Positions 10,681-20,799 of a DNA stretch of 64,000 nucleotides are shown piece after piece (within the stretch, counting starts at the first letter, position 1; each line of letters opens with the position of its first letter). Origin of the DNA: Brevundimonas sp. GTDB taxonomy: Bacteria > Pseudomonadota > Alphaproteobacteria > Caulobacterales > Caulobacteraceae. The notes under the pieces are model-generated. The model was given only the letters and a program-made list of their open reading frames with translations. It did no database searches and had not been told where the DNA came from. Both the position numbers and the translations under genes were made by a program. The stretch is taken from assembly GCA_016742215.1 (NCBI GenBank), contig JACVCC010000001.1, forward strand, positions 310,001 to 374,000. Reading direction: 5' to 3'.

Positions 10681-11214
10681 GTGGCCGAATCGGTCGTTGA
10701 AGGTGAAGGCGGCGACGCCACCCGCCGGGACTTCATTCACATTGCGGCCGGCGCGGCCGCTGTGGGCGCCGGCGCGATGGCCGCCTGGCCGCTGATCAAC
10801 CAGATGAATCCGGCGGCCGACACGCTGGCCCTGGCCTCGATCGAATTCGACATGACCAAGGTCCAGGAAGGACAGCAGGTCGTGATCAAATGGCAGGGCA
10901 AGCCGGTCTTCGTGCGCTACCGCACCCCGGCCGAACTGCAGACCCTGGCCGGCGAGCCGAACGTCGGCAGCCCGCCGGAAAGCGACACCGCCCGCACCAA
11001 GGACGGCCACCACCAGTATCTGGTCGTGCTGGGCAACTGCACCCACCTGGGCTGCGTGCCGACCTTCGGCACCGGCGACTTCGGCGGCTGGTTCTGCCCG
11101 TGCCACGGTTCGCACTACGACGCCTCGGGCCGCATCCGTAAGGGTCCGGCTCCGCTCAACCTGCCGGTGCCGACCTACGAGTTCGTGTCCGACACCCGCA
11201 TCAAGATCGGCTGA
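10681..11214 (+). CDS. petA: Ubiquinol-cytochrome c reductase iron-sulfur subunit
   Basis: Rieske motifs NCTHLGC and CPCHGSHYD; Tat-like N-terminus; GTG start. Confidence 0.97.
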   Translation: MAESVVEGEGGDATRRDFIHIAAGAAAVGAGAMAAWPLINQMNPAADTLALASIEFDMTKVQEGQQVVIKWQGKPVFVRYRTPAELQTLAGEPNVGSPPESDTARTKDGHHQYLVVLGNCTHLGCVPTFGTGDFGGWFCPCHGSHYDASGRIRKGPAPLNLPVPTYEFVSDTRIKIG

Positions 11215-11231
11215 GGACGTACGAGAGAACG

Positions 11232-12527
11232 ATGAGCGCTCACGAATCCACCTACGTCCCGAAGACCGCCGTCGAGAAATGGCTCGACACCCGTCTTCCG
11301 ATCGTCCGCTTCGGCGCCGACTACATGTCGCTGCCGACCCCGAAGAACCTCAACTACTGGTGGACCTTCGGCGGCATTCTGGCCCTGTGCCTGGTCACGC
11401 AGATCGCGACCGGCATCGTGCTGGCCATGCACTATGTGCCGAACACCGAACTGGCCTTCGCCTCGGTCGAGCGCATCATGCGTGACGTCAACGGCGGCGA
11501 CCTGATCCGCTACACCCACGCCAACGGCGCCTCGATGTTCTTCATCGCTGTGTACCTGCACATGCTGCGTGGCCTGTACTACGGCTCCTACAAGGCGCCG
11601 CGCGAGATGATCTGGATCGTCGGCTGCCTGATCTTCTTCCTGATGATCGCCACCGCCTTCCTCGGCTACGTCCTGCCGTGGGGCCAGATGTCCTACTGGG
11701 GCGCCGAGGTGATCACCAACCTGATCGGGGCGATCCCGGTCGTCGGCGAGCCGATCCTGATCTGGCTGCGCGGCGGCCCGGCGATCGACAACGCGACGCT
11801 GAACCGGTTCTTCTCGCTGCACTACCTGCTGCCGTTCGTGATCGCTGGCTGCGTGGTTCTCCACCTGTGGGCCCTGCACCACGCAGGCCAGAACAACCCG
11901 GTCGGCATCCTGATCCCGAAGGACCGCGAGAAGAAGGACACCGTTCCGTTCCACCCGTACTTCACGGTCAAGGACGGCTTCGCGATCATCCTCTTCCTGA
12001 TGCTGTTCGCCCTGTTCGTCTTCTTCATGCCGAACGCCCTGGGTCACGCCGACAACTACATCCCGGCCAACCCGCTGCAGACGCCGGCGCACATCGTGCC
12101 CGAGTGGTACATGCTGCCCTTCTACGCGATCCTTCGCGCCGTGCCGGACAAGTTCGGCGGCGTGGTGGCCATGTTCGCGGCGATCGGCGTGCTGTTCGTC
12201 CTGCCGTGGCTGGACACCTCGAAGGTCCGTTCGATGCGCTACCGCCCGACGATGCGCACCTTCTTCATCGTGTTCGTCTTCGTCGGCCTGCTGCTCGGCT
12301 GGTGCGGCGCCCAGCTGCCGGACGCTCCGGTCATCGGCAGCTTCAAGACCTTCACCCTGATCGACGGCGACCTGAACAGCTACCTGTGGCTGACCCGCTT
12401 CGCGACGCTGTACTACTTCGCCTTCTTCCTCGTGATCATGCCGCTGGTGGGTCTCAAGGAGAAGCCGCTGCCGATCCCGGCCACGATCTCCGAGCCCGTC
12501 CTGGGCGGCGAAGAGCACAAGGGCTGA
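11232..12527 (+). CDS. petB: Cytochrome b
   Basis: Multi-[34 protein letters not shown]. Confidence 0.98.
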   Translation: MSAHESTYVPKTAVEKWLDTRLPIVRFGADYMSLPTPKNLNYWWTFGGILALCLVTQIATGIVLAMHYVPNTELAFASVERIMRDVNGGDLIRYTHANGASMFFIAVYLHMLRGLYYGSYKAPREMIWIVGCLIFFLMIATAFLGYVLPWGQMSYWGAEVITNLIGAIPVVGEPILIWLRGGPAIDNATLNRFFSLHYLLPFVIAGCVVLHLWALHHAGQNNPVGILIPKDREKKDTVPFHPYFTVKDGFAIILFLMLFALFVFFMPNALGHADNYIPANPLQTPAHIVPEWYMLPFYAILRAVPDKFGGVVAMFAAIGVLFVLPWLDTSKVRSMRYRPTMRTFFIVFVFVGLLLGWCGAQLPDAPVIGSFKTFTLIDGDLNSYLWLTRFATLYYFAFFLVIMPLVGLKEKPLPIPATISEPVLGGEEHKG

Positions 12528-13411
12528 TGGCGACCATGACCCTCAAGACTTCGATGATCTCCATGAAGAAGACCCTGGTCCTGATCGCCGCTGCGGCCGG
12601 CCTGGCCCTGTCCACCCCCGCCATGGCGGCCGGTGGTGAAGGCCACGCCCTGCGCGACGGCGGCTTCAGCTTCGACGGTCCGTTCGGCGCCTTCCACCAG
12701 GGCCAGCTGCAACGCGGCTACAAGGTCTATCGCGAGGTCTGCGCCTCGTGCCACAGCATGGACCTGATGCACTTCCGCACCCTGGCCGAGCCGGGCGGTC
12801 CGTTCTATGATTCGCACCAGGCAAGCCCGGCGGAAAACCGCTTCGTCCGCGCGCTGTCGAAAGAGTTCCAGATCGCCGACATCGACACCGAGACCGGCGA
12901 GCCGGTGATGCGCGACGGCACGCCTGCCGACCGCTTCCCCAACCCGTACCCGAACGCCACGGCCGCGGCCGCGGCCAACGGCGGCGCGGCTCCGCCCGAT
13001 CTTTCGGTCATGGCCAAGGCCCGTCACGGCGGCGCCAACTACATCTACTCGCTGCTGGTGGGCTACAAGCCTGCGCCGGCCGGCCTGCAGATGCGCCCGG
13101 GCCAGAACTACAACGAGTACATGGCCGGCGACCTGTCGCCGTTCTGGACCGGCGATGCGGGCCACGTGCCTCCGGGCGGCTTCATCGCCATGCCGAACCC
13201 GCTGCGCGCAGGTCAGGTGACCTATGACGACGGCACCACGGCCTCGGTCGACCAGATGGCCAAGGACGTCGCCGCCTACATCGCCTGGGCCTCGGATCCC
13301 AAGCAGGTCCAGCGCAAGCAGACCGGCGTGGGTGTGCTGATCTTCCTCTTCCTGTTCGCCGGCGTGACCTACATGTCGTACCGCCGCATCTGGAAGGGCG
13401 TCGCCCACTAG
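12527..13411 (+). CDS. petC: Cytochrome c1
   Basis: Heme motif VCASCHSM; C-terminal TM anchor; ATGA overlap with petB; an internal start at 12563 (MKKTLVL) is also plausible. Confidence 0.95.
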   Translation: MATMTLKTSMISMKKTLVLIAAAAGLALSTPAMAAGGEGHALRDGGFSFDGPFGAFHQGQLQRGYKVYREVCASCHSMDLMHFRTLAEPGGPFYDSHQASPAENRFVRALSKEFQIADIDTETGEPVMRDGTPADRFPNPYPNATAAAAANGGAAPPDLSVMAKARHGGANYIYSLLVGYKPAPAGLQMRPGQNYNEYMAGDLSPFWTGDAGHVPPGGFIAMPNPLRAGQVTYDDGTTASVDQMAKDVAAYIAWASDPKQVQRKQTGVGVLIFLFLFAGVTYMSYRRIWKGVAH

Positions 13412-13436
13412 GGCCGCCTGACAGGCTGGCACGATC

Positions 13437-13468
13437 AAACCGCCGGAGCCTCGCTCCGGCGGGTTTTT
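13437..13468 (+). terminator. Rho-independent terminator after petABC
   Basis: CCGCCGGAGC-CT-GCTCCGGCGG stem followed by GTTTTT. Confidence 0.85.
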
Positions 13469-13549
13469 CGTCGCCCGGGTCGCATCGACAGGCCGGGAGC
13501 GGCGCCCTAACGTCCGCCCCCTGTTCAAAGGCTGAGGGTGTTTCCGTTC

Positions 13550-15208
13550 ATGCGTCTGATCGCTTCCGCCGCCGTGCTCGCCGCCGGCGCCCTGCTGACC
13601 GCCTGCGCCACGATGGGCGCCGGGGGCGGCTCCGCTCCGTCGTTCGACGCGGCCCGACTGTCGGAGCACGTCCGGGTCCTGTCGGACGACAGCTTCGAGG
13701 GACGCGGCATCGCCACGCCGGCGGAGGACAAGGTCGTCCGCTATCTGAGCGAGCAGTACGCCGCGGCCGGCTTCCAGCCCGGCGGCGAGAACGGCGGCTG
13801 GACCCAGGCGGTGACCCTCAACCGCTTTACGGCCTCGAACATCCGGGCCGGCTTTTCCGCCGGCGGTGAAACCATTCCGGTCACCCAAGGCCAGCAGATG
13901 GTGATCTCCACCCGCCTGCCGGGCCGGCACGTCCACCTGATGAACAAGCCGCTGGTCTTCGTCGGCTATGGCATCGATGCGCCTGAGCGCCAGTGGAACG
14001 ACTTCAAGGACGTCGACGTCCGCGGCAAGATCATCGTCGTTCTCGTCAACGACGCCGACTTCGAGCAGCCCGAGCTGAACACCTTCGGCGGCCGCGCCAT
14101 GACCTACTACGGCCGCTGGACCTACAAGTACGAGGAGGCGGCCCGAAAGGGCGCCGCTGGCGTGATCATCGTCCACGAGACTGCGCCGGCCTCCTACGGC
14201 TGGGCGACGGTCAACAACAGCTGGTCGGGACCGCAGTTCGATATCGTCCGCCAGAACGCCGCTGCCGAGCGGGTGGCGATGGAGTCGTGGATCCAGCGTG
14301 ATCTCGCCGTCGACCTGTTCCGCCGTGCGGGGCAGGACTTCGATGCGCTGAAGGTGGCGGCCCGCAGCCGCGACTTCCGCCCGGTGGAGCTGACCGGCGT
14401 GACCTTCAACGGCATGTTCGACGTCGCCACAAACCAGGTCACGACCCACAACGTCATCGCTCGCCTGCCGGGCACGACCCATCCGGACGAGACCATTCTC
14501 TACACCGGCCACTGGGACCATATCGGCATGGGTGAGCCGGACGCCGAGGGCGATCGCATCTTCAACGGCGCCGTCGACAACGCCACCGGCACCGCCGGCC
14601 TGATCGAGCTGGCCCGCGCCTTTGGCGCAGCGCCCCGCCCGGAGCGTTCGATCGTGATGATCAGCTTCACCGCCGAGGAAAGCGGCCTGTTGGGTTCGGA
14701 ATACTACGCCGCCAATCCGATCTATCCGCTCGAGACGACGGTCGGCGGGTTCAACATCGACTCGATGAACGTCTACGGCCGCGTCACCCGCTACGGCATC
14801 ACGGGCTATGGTCAGTCCGATCTGGATGAGCGGATCGGCGCTCTGGTCGAGGGCCAGGGTCGGACGATCCAGCCGGACGCCAATCCGGCGTCGGGTGGCT
14901 ACTTCCGGTCGGACCACTTCCCGCTGGCCAAGCGCGGCGTGCCGATGACCTATGGCGGCAGCACCGGCGACTTCCGGGACGAGCCGATCGCCGCGCGCGA
15001 GGCGAACCGTTCCGAATACGGTCGCAGCCGCTACCACCAGGCGGCCGACGAGTGGTCGCCCGACTGGGATCTGTCCGGCCAGATCGAGGATCTGCAGGTG
15101 CTCTACGGAGCCGGCAGCGCCCTGGCGAACAGCCGCGACTGGCCCCAGTGGAAGCCGGGTTCGGAGTTCGGCGCGGCCCGTGCGACCAGCGCCGCACAAC
15201 GTCGTTAG
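13550..15208 (+). CDS. M28 family metallopeptidase (lipoprotein signal)
   Basis: LLTACATMG lipobox; YTGHWDHIG, DNATGTAGL, TAEESGLLGSEYYA, FRSDHFPLAKRGVP. Confidence 0.93.
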   Translation: MRLIASAAVLAAGALLTACATMGAGGGSAPSFDAARLSEHVRVLSDDSFEGRGIATPAEDKVVRYLSEQYAAAGFQPGGENGGWTQAVTLNRFTASNIRAGFSAGGETIPVTQGQQMVISTRLPGRHVHLMNKPLVFVGYGIDAPERQWNDFKDVDVRGKIIVVLVNDADFEQPELNTFGGRAMTYYGRWTYKYEEAARKGAAGVIIVHETAPASYGWATVNNSWSGPQFDIVRQNAAAERVAMESWIQRDLAVDLFRRAGQDFDALKVAARSRDFRPVELTGVTFNGMFDVATNQVTTHNVIARLPGTTHPDETILYTGHWDHIGMGEPDAEGDRIFNGAVDNATGTAGLIELARAFGAAPRPERSIVMISFTAEESGLLGSEYYAANPIYPLETTVGGFNIDSMNVYGRVTRYGITGYGQSDLDERIGALVEGQGRTIQPDANPASGGYFRSDHFPLAKRGVPMTYGGSTGDFRDEPIAAREANRSEYGRSRYHQAADEWSPDWDLSGQIEDLQVLYGAGSALANSRDWPQWKPGSEFGAARATSAAQRR

Positions 15209-15254
15209 TTCATGACGAAAAGGTAATGGGTCGCGTCCGCGCGGACCGTCCTAG

Positions 15255-15290
15255 AATGGGCTCCATCTGATCCGGGATGGAGCCCATTTT
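15255..15290 (+). promoter_or_regulatory. Perfect 13-bp RNA hairpin plus T-run immediately upstream of the second M28 peptidase start
   Basis: aatgggctccatc (15255-15267) / gatggagcccatt (15276-15288), 8-nt loop, T-run, then ATG at 15292. Confidence 0.75.
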
Positions 15291-15291
15291 C

Positions 15292-16914
15292 ATGTTCCGC
15301 AAACTGACCGGCGGTGTCGCCATGGCCGCCGTGCTTCTCGCCGCGGGCGTCGCCTCCGCCCAGGACTTCACAGCCCAGGCGCTGAGCGATGGCATCCGCG
15401 CCATCAGCACTGACGAGTTCCAAGGACGCTATCCCGGCACGGAAGGCGAGCGCCTGACGCTGGAGTGGCTGCAGGCGCAGTACGAGGCCATGGGGCTGCA
15501 GCCCGGTGGTCCGAACGGCCAGTGGCTCCAGCGCGTCGAGCTGCGGCGCTACAGCCCGGTTGCGGGGGCGACGGCCAGCTGGACCGGCCCGGACGGCGCT
15601 GCGCACCCGCTGACGGCGGGAACGGACATCATTCTGCGCGCGGTGACGAACGATGGCCGCGCCTCGATCCGTGATGCGGGCGTGGTCTTCGCCGGATACG
15701 GCATCACCGCGCCGGAGCGGAACTGGGACGACTACGGCGACCTCGATGTCCGCGGCAAGGTCGTGATCGTCATCACGGGCGAGCCGGACGGCGAGCTCTT
15801 CAACGGCGCCTACGCCACCAACTATCAGTCAGGCGCCTACAAGGCAGATGAAGCCTTCCGCCGCGGCGCGGTCGGAATCATCACCCTGGTGACCCAACCG
15901 GCGTCGTCGCCGGCCTGGCAGGGCGCTGTTCGCGCGAGCAGCCGCACGCGCACCTTGACTCCCGGCGCGGCTGACCTGGAGTTTTCCGGCATCATCAACC
16001 ACGACACCGCCCACGCCTGGGCGATGGCCGCAGGCCTGTCGATGGACACCCTGGCCAATACCGCCAGCGGCCAGTTCAAGGCGGTCGAGCTGACCGGCGT
16101 AAAGCTGTCGGTCGACGCGTCGGAGACCATCGACACCCTGACCACCCATAACCTGCTGGCGAAGATCGAGGGTTCGGCCCGTCCGAACGAGACGATCATC
16201 TATTCGGCCCACTGGGATCACGTCGGCGGCGAGGCCCAGCATCCGGGCGTCGAGGGCGACCAGATCTGGAACGGCGCCTGGGACAATGCTTCGGGCACCA
16301 TTGGCGTGCTGGAGATGGCCCGCCAGCTGAGCCACGCCCCGCGTCCGCAACGCACGATCGTCTTCGCCCACATGGCGGCCGAGGAAATGGGCCTGCTGGG
16401 CGCCTACGCCTATGCGGCTGATCCGGTCTATCCGCTGGAGACGACCGTCGCCGACATCAACATCGACATGCTGCCCCTGTCGCCGTCGACCCGCGACATC
16501 GCCATCTTCGGCAAGGGGCAGAACGATCTGGAAGACCGGCTGGGCGCGCTGGCAGAGCCGCTGGGCCGCTACATCTCTGACGACGGCATGCCCGAGCAGG
16601 GCTTCTACTACCGCTCGGACCACTTCCCGTTCGCCCGCGCCGGCGTGCCGGCCCTGATGCCCTGGCATGGCTGGGACTGGGTCGAGGGCGGTCGCGAAGC
16701 CGGCGAGGCGGCGTGGCGCGCCAAGTTCGCGGCCGACTATCACAAGCCGTCGGACGAATGGTCGGCGGACCTGAACTTCACCTCGGCGGTGGAAAACCTG
16801 ACCCTGCTGTATCGTCTGGGCCTCGACCTCGCCAACAGCACCGACTGGCCGGGCTGGAAGCCGAGCTCGGAGTTCGGTCAGGTCCGCGCCCGCTCGGCGG
16901 CCGCGCGCCAGTGA
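15292..16914 (+). CDS. M28 family metallopeptidase (paralogue of upstream gene)
   Basis: Signal peptide; YSAHWDHVGG, DNASGTIGVLEMA, MAAEEMGLLG, YRSDHFPFARAGVP. Confidence 0.93.
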   Translation: MFRKLTGGVAMAAVLLAAGVASAQDFTAQALSDGIRAISTDEFQGRYPGTEGERLTLEWLQAQYEAMGLQPGGPNGQWLQRVELRRYSPVAGATASWTGPDGAAHPLTAGTDIILRAVTNDGRASIRDAGVVFAGYGITAPERNWDDYGDLDVRGKVVIVITGEPDGELFNGAYATNYQSGAYKADEAFRRGAVGIITLVTQPASSPAWQGAVRASSRTRTLTPGAADLEFSGIINHDTAHAWAMAAGLSMDTLANTASGQFKAVELTGVKLSVDASETIDTLTTHNLLAKIEGSARPNETIIYSAHWDHVGGEAQHPGVEGDQIWNGAWDNASGTIGVLEMARQLSHAPRPQRTIVFAHMAAEEMGLLGAYAYAADPVYPLETTVADINIDMLPLSPSTRDIAIFGKGQNDLEDRLGALAEPLGRYISDDGMPEQGFYYRSDHFPFARAGVPALMPWHGWDWVEGGREAGEAAWRAKFAADYHKPSDEWSADLNFTSAVENLTLLYRLGLDLANSTDWPGWKPSSEFGQVRARSAAARQ

Positions 16915-17300
16915 CCCTGAGCATCCGCCCTCTGACCGGCGACGGCTCGCCGCCGGCGGAGGGCGAGTACGCACAGGCCTGTGAGGTCAGCGGGGCGACC
17001 CGCTGGCTCTATCTGTCCGGCCAGATCCCGGTCGCGCCGGATGGCTCGCTCGCGCCTGACTTCGTCGGCCAATGCGAGCAGGTCTGGGATAATCTGGAGA
17101 CCCAGCTGCGCGCCGCAGGCATGACGCTGGACAATCTCGTGAAGGTCACGACCTTCCTGTCTGATCGGAAGTACGCCCTTGAGAACCGCGAGGTGCGGAT
17201 TCGCCGTCTCGGCGGCCGTCAGACGGCCCTGACGGTGATCGTCACCGGCATCTTCGACGAGGCCTGGCTGGTCGAGATCGAAGCCGTCGCGGCGGCCTGA
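16911..17300 (+). CDS. RidA family protein
   Basis: WLYLSGQIPVAPDGSL, CEQVWDNLETQLRAAGMTLDNLVKVTTFL; GTG start overlapping upstream stop. Confidence 0.88.
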   Translation: MTLSIRPLTGDGSPPAEGEYAQACEVSGATRWLYLSGQIPVAPDGSLAPDFVGQCEQVWDNLETQLRAAGMTLDNLVKVTTFLSDRKYALENREVRIRRLGGRQTALTVIVTGIFDEAWLVEIEAVAAA

Positions 17301-17306
17301 GGTCCA

Positions 17307-17341
17307 AAAGAAAAGGGGGACGCCATCCCGGCATCCCCCTC
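17307..17341 (-). terminator. Rho-independent terminator for the DUF6607/TonB receptor unit
   Basis: On minus strand: GGGGGATGCC-GGGAT-GGCGTCCCCC followed by TTTTCTTTT. Confidence 0.75.
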
Positions 17342-17368
17342 TCCCCACGACCCGTTGCGTGCGTGCGA

Positions 17369-18364
17369 CTACGCAGCGGGCTCCACGGTGGCGCGGGCGA
17401 TCAGCTCGCGAGCCTGTGCAATGCCGGCCTCGGTCGTCAGGGTTCCGGCCTGAATCTCGTCGGCCCAGTCCATCAGCGGTTTGCCGGTGACGGCCCCGCG
17501 GTTGGCTTCTTCCTCGAGATAGATTCCGCCGTTGCGGGTCGCGACCTCGTCCCAGGCGGCGCGGACGCCGGCCCAGTAGTCCTTCGTCGCCGCCCAGTAG
17601 GCGTCGCCGGGGGCGGGGTCGTAGTTGTCGACGTGGCGATAGGTGTTGATCACGTCTTCCTGGACGATGGCCGTGAGCTCGGCCGCGTCACCTTCGGCCG
17701 GGCCCATCTTCATATTGTCCTGGATGTGCACCCAGCCCGCCGGCGTCAGGGCGTGGCGATTGGTGCCAAGGTACCGATCATAGATCGGGTTCCGCACCGC
17801 GTCGCGACGGGCAAGCGGGCGCCAGGTGGCGTTGCTGGTCCATTCGGCGATGCCATGGGTGTAGTCCCAGCGGCCGACGCCGCCGTAGCGCGGGCTGTCG
17901 TCGGTCTGCCAGACGGTCTGCGACCATGCGCCCCGCCGCTGTTCCGGGGACACCGGCGTCAGAGTCCAGTGGTTCGGCCCGGCATAGGTCAGCACGGTTT
18001 CGGGCTGGTAGACCCAGTCCTGACGCCAGTGCTTGATCACCATGTGGTTGCCGGCGTCATCGCTCATGACAAGGATGTGCTGCAGGCTGATGCGCTCGCC
18101 GTCGTCGTAAACGACGCGAACGATCTCATTGCCGGCCGACAGCTTCTCTTCCAGCGGCTCGTAGCCGGCCCGGAAGCTGACGTTCTCGCGCATGTCGAAG
18201 CGCACCCGCATCGTGCCGGCCTGGGCCAGGATCGACTGGCGATCCCGCTCGAACTGGCTGGCGGGCGCCTCCGCCCCGGCCGCAACAGGCGCGGTCTGGG
18301 CGAGAGCCGGGGCGGCCGCAGCGACGGCAGCAAGGATGGAAGTCAGGAGCAGCGCGCGGCGCAT
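17369..18364 (-). CDS. DUF6607 family secreted protein
   Basis: Signal peptide MRRALLLTSILAAVAAAAPALAQ; HILVMSDDAGNHMVIKHWRQDWVYQP and WTSNATWRPLARRD recalled as typical of this family, commonly next to TonB receptors. Confidence 0.75.
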   Translation of the reverse strand: MRRALLLTSILAAVAAAAPALAQTAPVAAGAEAPASQFERDRQSILAQAGTMRVRFDMRENVSFRAGYEPLEEKLSAGNEIVRVVYDDGERISLQHILVMSDDAGNHMVIKHWRQDWVYQPETVLTYAGPNHWTLTPVSPEQRRGAWSQTVWQTDDSPRYGGVGRWDYTHGIAEWTSNATWRPLARRDAVRNPIYDRYLGTNRHALTPAGWVHIQDNMKMGPAEGDAAELTAIVQEDVINTYRHVDNYDPAPGDAYWAATKDYWAGVRAAWDEVATRNGGIYLEEEANRGAVTGKPLMDWADEIQAGTLTTEAGIAQARELIARATVEPAA

Positions 18365-18411
18365 GTTCGGACCCTTCGATTGAGAATTAGTCGCGTTATC
18401 GGACTTGCGGC

Positions 18412-20715
18412 TCAGTACCGCAAGGCCAGCGAGACGCCGAAGTTGCGGCCCGGCTGGGTATAGGCGTCCAGCACGGCCGAGGTGCCCGACACGCCGCGCA
18501 CGTCGCTCCACCAGCTGTATTTCTCGTCGAACACGTTGAAGACGCCTGCACGGGCTGTGACCTGCTCGTTGACGTTCCAGTAGGCGGTCAGATCCAGCAG
18601 GGCGAAGTCGTCACCGACGGCGCAGAACACGGCCGGGTTGGTGGCGCTGTAGCAGCCGAGGCCGTCGGTATCCTCGCGATCCTTGGCCTGGGACCAGGTC
18701 GCGATCGCCTGACCGCCGAAACGCCCCGCCGGATCGTCGTAGCCGAGGCCGAACACCACTTTGATCGGGTCGATCGACGGCAGTTGGCGAGTCACACCGG
18801 CGCTGGTCGTCTCGCCATCGGCATAGGCGAAGGCGAAGCGGGCGTTGACCCCGTATTCCCACCAGGCGTTGGCCTTGGCCTCGACACCCGAGATCTCGAC
18901 GCCTGTGAAGTTCACCCACTGATAGACCATCGGATCGGCGGGAGTTCCGGCCCCCGACACCACTTGCTGGCTGATGAAATCCTCATATTCGGACTGGAAG
19001 ACCACGGCCTGAGCCGACAACTCGCCGCCGAACAGCGGCACATTGCGGACGCGCGCGCCCAGCTCGATGCTCTGGCTGGTTTCCGGACGGAGGTTCGGGT
19101 TCGGCACCGAGGTGTAGCCGAAGGCCAGGTTGGCGAAATAGTTGTTCACCTGGCTGGGCGTCGGCGCCTTGAACCCTTCGCCCCAGTTGCCGAACAGGCC
19201 GAAGGTGTTGGTGGCCCACCACACCACACCAAGCTTTGGCGAGAAGTGATCGTCCGACTGGTCGGCGGTAGCGCCCGGATACAGCGGATCGTTGGCGGCG
19301 GTCAGCTCGTAGCTGTCCCAGCGCACGGCCGGGATGATGCGCAGGTCGCCGTTCAGCAGGCTGATCTCGTCCTGCACGAACACGCCGGCCAGGGTGAAGT
19401 CGGTTTTCGGGAAGGCGCTGGTCGGGAAGGTTTCGCCGGCCGGGGGCAGGGTGCCAGAGCGCACGCCTTCCTGGGTCATCTCCGACCAGTCGGCGCCGAC
19501 GGTCAGACGGTGTGCGCCCCATAGGGTGGTGGCGTCCGCCGAGAAGCCGAGAACCTCATTGTCGAAGGTGTTGTCGCGGGTCCGGTCGGTCCCGACACGA
19601 TCTTCCAGCGTGAACTGGCGCGTGGTGGCGTCCTGCCGGTAGGCCGTGATCTGCGCGCTCTCCAGGCCGAAGACGTCCTTCAGGCGGTAGGACAGCTGGA
19701 GCGCCTCGCGCTCGGTGGCGTCGTGGGCGGTCAGGTTCAGCACGGCGGTGGCGGACGTCGGCGGGGCCGAGACGGGACGGATCGCACGGCCGCTCAGGAT
19801 CCGGGCGTCCATCTCGCTTTCGTAGCGGTCATAGGTCAGGCGCAGGCTCTGCCCCGGCGCGAAGTCCCAGACGCCTTTGGCCAGCAAGCCGTTCGACGAG
19901 ATGTCCATCGGATTGGCGATGGTGCGGAGGCTGTAGTTGTAGCCCGGCACAGTCGTCGCGCCCGCCGGAATCTGCACGGTCTCCTCGCCGGTGACCGTCC
20001 CCTGGGTCTCGGTCTCCGAACTGTCCCGGCCGGTCCACGCCAGCATGCCCGAGAAGGCGCCGCTGCGGCCGGCGATCACGCCCGACTTGGTCAGCCCCTC
20101 GTCCGAGGAGTTGTAGCCGACGCGAGCGCGGGCACCGAAGCTCTCGCCCGGACGCAGCAGGTCGGCCGGATCACGGGTGGTGAAGGCCACGGCGCCGGCG
20201 ACGCCGTCCGAGCCGTAGAGGGCCGAGGCCGGACCGCGCAGGATCTCGACCGAGCGCATCAGGTCGAGGTCGGCATAGCCGCCGCGGCCGACGCTCTGGG
20301 CGCCGAAGACGAAGCCGTCCGGAACGCGGACGCCGTCGACGACCATCAGCACGCGATCGCCGCCGAGGCCGCGGATGGTGAAGCCCTCGTTCCCCGCGCG
20401 CCCGGCGGTGCCCAGGGCGGCGCCGAAGCGCTGGGGCTGGCTGACGACGCTGACGCCCGGCTCGAAGCGGATCAGGTCCTTGATGTCCGTAGCCAGCTCG
20501 GCCTCGATCTGCTCCGCCGTGATCACCGTGACGGTGGCGGGAGCCTCATCGGTCCGCGTCTCGGTGCGGGTCGCCAGCACGCTGACGGGGGCCAGTTGGC
20601 TCGGGTCATCATTGGCGACGGCCGCGGAAGCGACGACGGTTTGGGCGATCGCGGCCGGAGCGGCGGCGACGGTCAGGGCGGCTAGCCCTGCGGAGAGGAG
20701 GAGAGTGCGCATCAA
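18412..20715 (-). CDS. TonB-dependent receptor, hemoglobin/heme-type
   Basis: Signal peptide, plug domain (RTDEAPATVTVITAEQIEAELATDIKDLIRFEPGVSV), GSDGVAGAVAFTTRDP, C-terminal GRNFGVSLALRY. Confidence 0.93.
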   Translation of the reverse strand: MMRTLLLSAGLAALTVAAAPAAIAQTVVASAAVANDDPSQLAPVSVLATRTETRTDEAPATVTVITAEQIEAELATDIKDLIRFEPGVSVVSQPQRFGAALGTAGRAGNEGFTIRGLGGDRVLMVVDGVRVPDGFVFGAQSVGRGGYADLDLMRSVEILRGPASALYGSDGVAGAVAFTTRDPADLLRPGESFGARARVGYNSSDEGLTKSGVIAGRSGAFSGMLAWTGRDSSETETQGTVTGEETVQIPAGATTVPGYNYSLRTIANPMDISSNGLLAKGVWDFAPGQSLRLTYDRYESEMDARILSGRAIRPVSAPPTSATAVLNLTAHDATEREALQLSYRLKDVFGLESAQITAYRQDATTRQFTLEDRVGTDRTRDNTFDNEVLGFSADATTLWGAHRLTVGADWSEMTQEGVRSGTLPPAGETFPTSAFPKTDFTLAGVFVQDEISLLNGDLRIIPAVRWDSYELTAANDPLYPGATADQSDDHFSPKLGVVWWATNTFGLFGNWGEGFKAPTPSQVNNYFANLAFGYTSVPNPNLRPETSQSIELGARVRNVPLFGGELSAQAVVFQSEYEDFISQQVVSGAGTPADPMVYQWVNFTGVEISGVEAKANAWWEYGVNARFAFAYADGETTSAGVTRQLPSIDPIKVVFGLGYDDPAGRFGGQAIATWSQAKDREDTDGLGCYSATNPAVFCAVGDDFALLDLTAYWNVNEQVTARAGVFNVFDEKYSWWSDVRGVSGTSAVLDAYTQPGRNFGVSLALRY

Positions 20716-20748
20716 AGGCCCCGCTTGAATGAAGTGGGGCGCAATTAG

Positions 20749-20763
20749 TGCGAACAGTTCGCA
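20749..20763. promoter_or_regulatory. 7-1-7 palindrome TGCGAAC-A-GTTCGCA upstream of TonB receptor (Fur-box-like architecture)
   Basis: Perfect inverted repeat in the promoter region of the minus-strand receptor gene. Confidence 0.6.
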
Positions 20764-20799
20764 GAATCAATCGCAACAACCGGCTTGGGGCGATTTTGT

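Noticed and set aside
12413-15199. 928-aa antisense ORF opposite petC and the M28 peptidase
   Set aside because: Shadow ORF with biased composition
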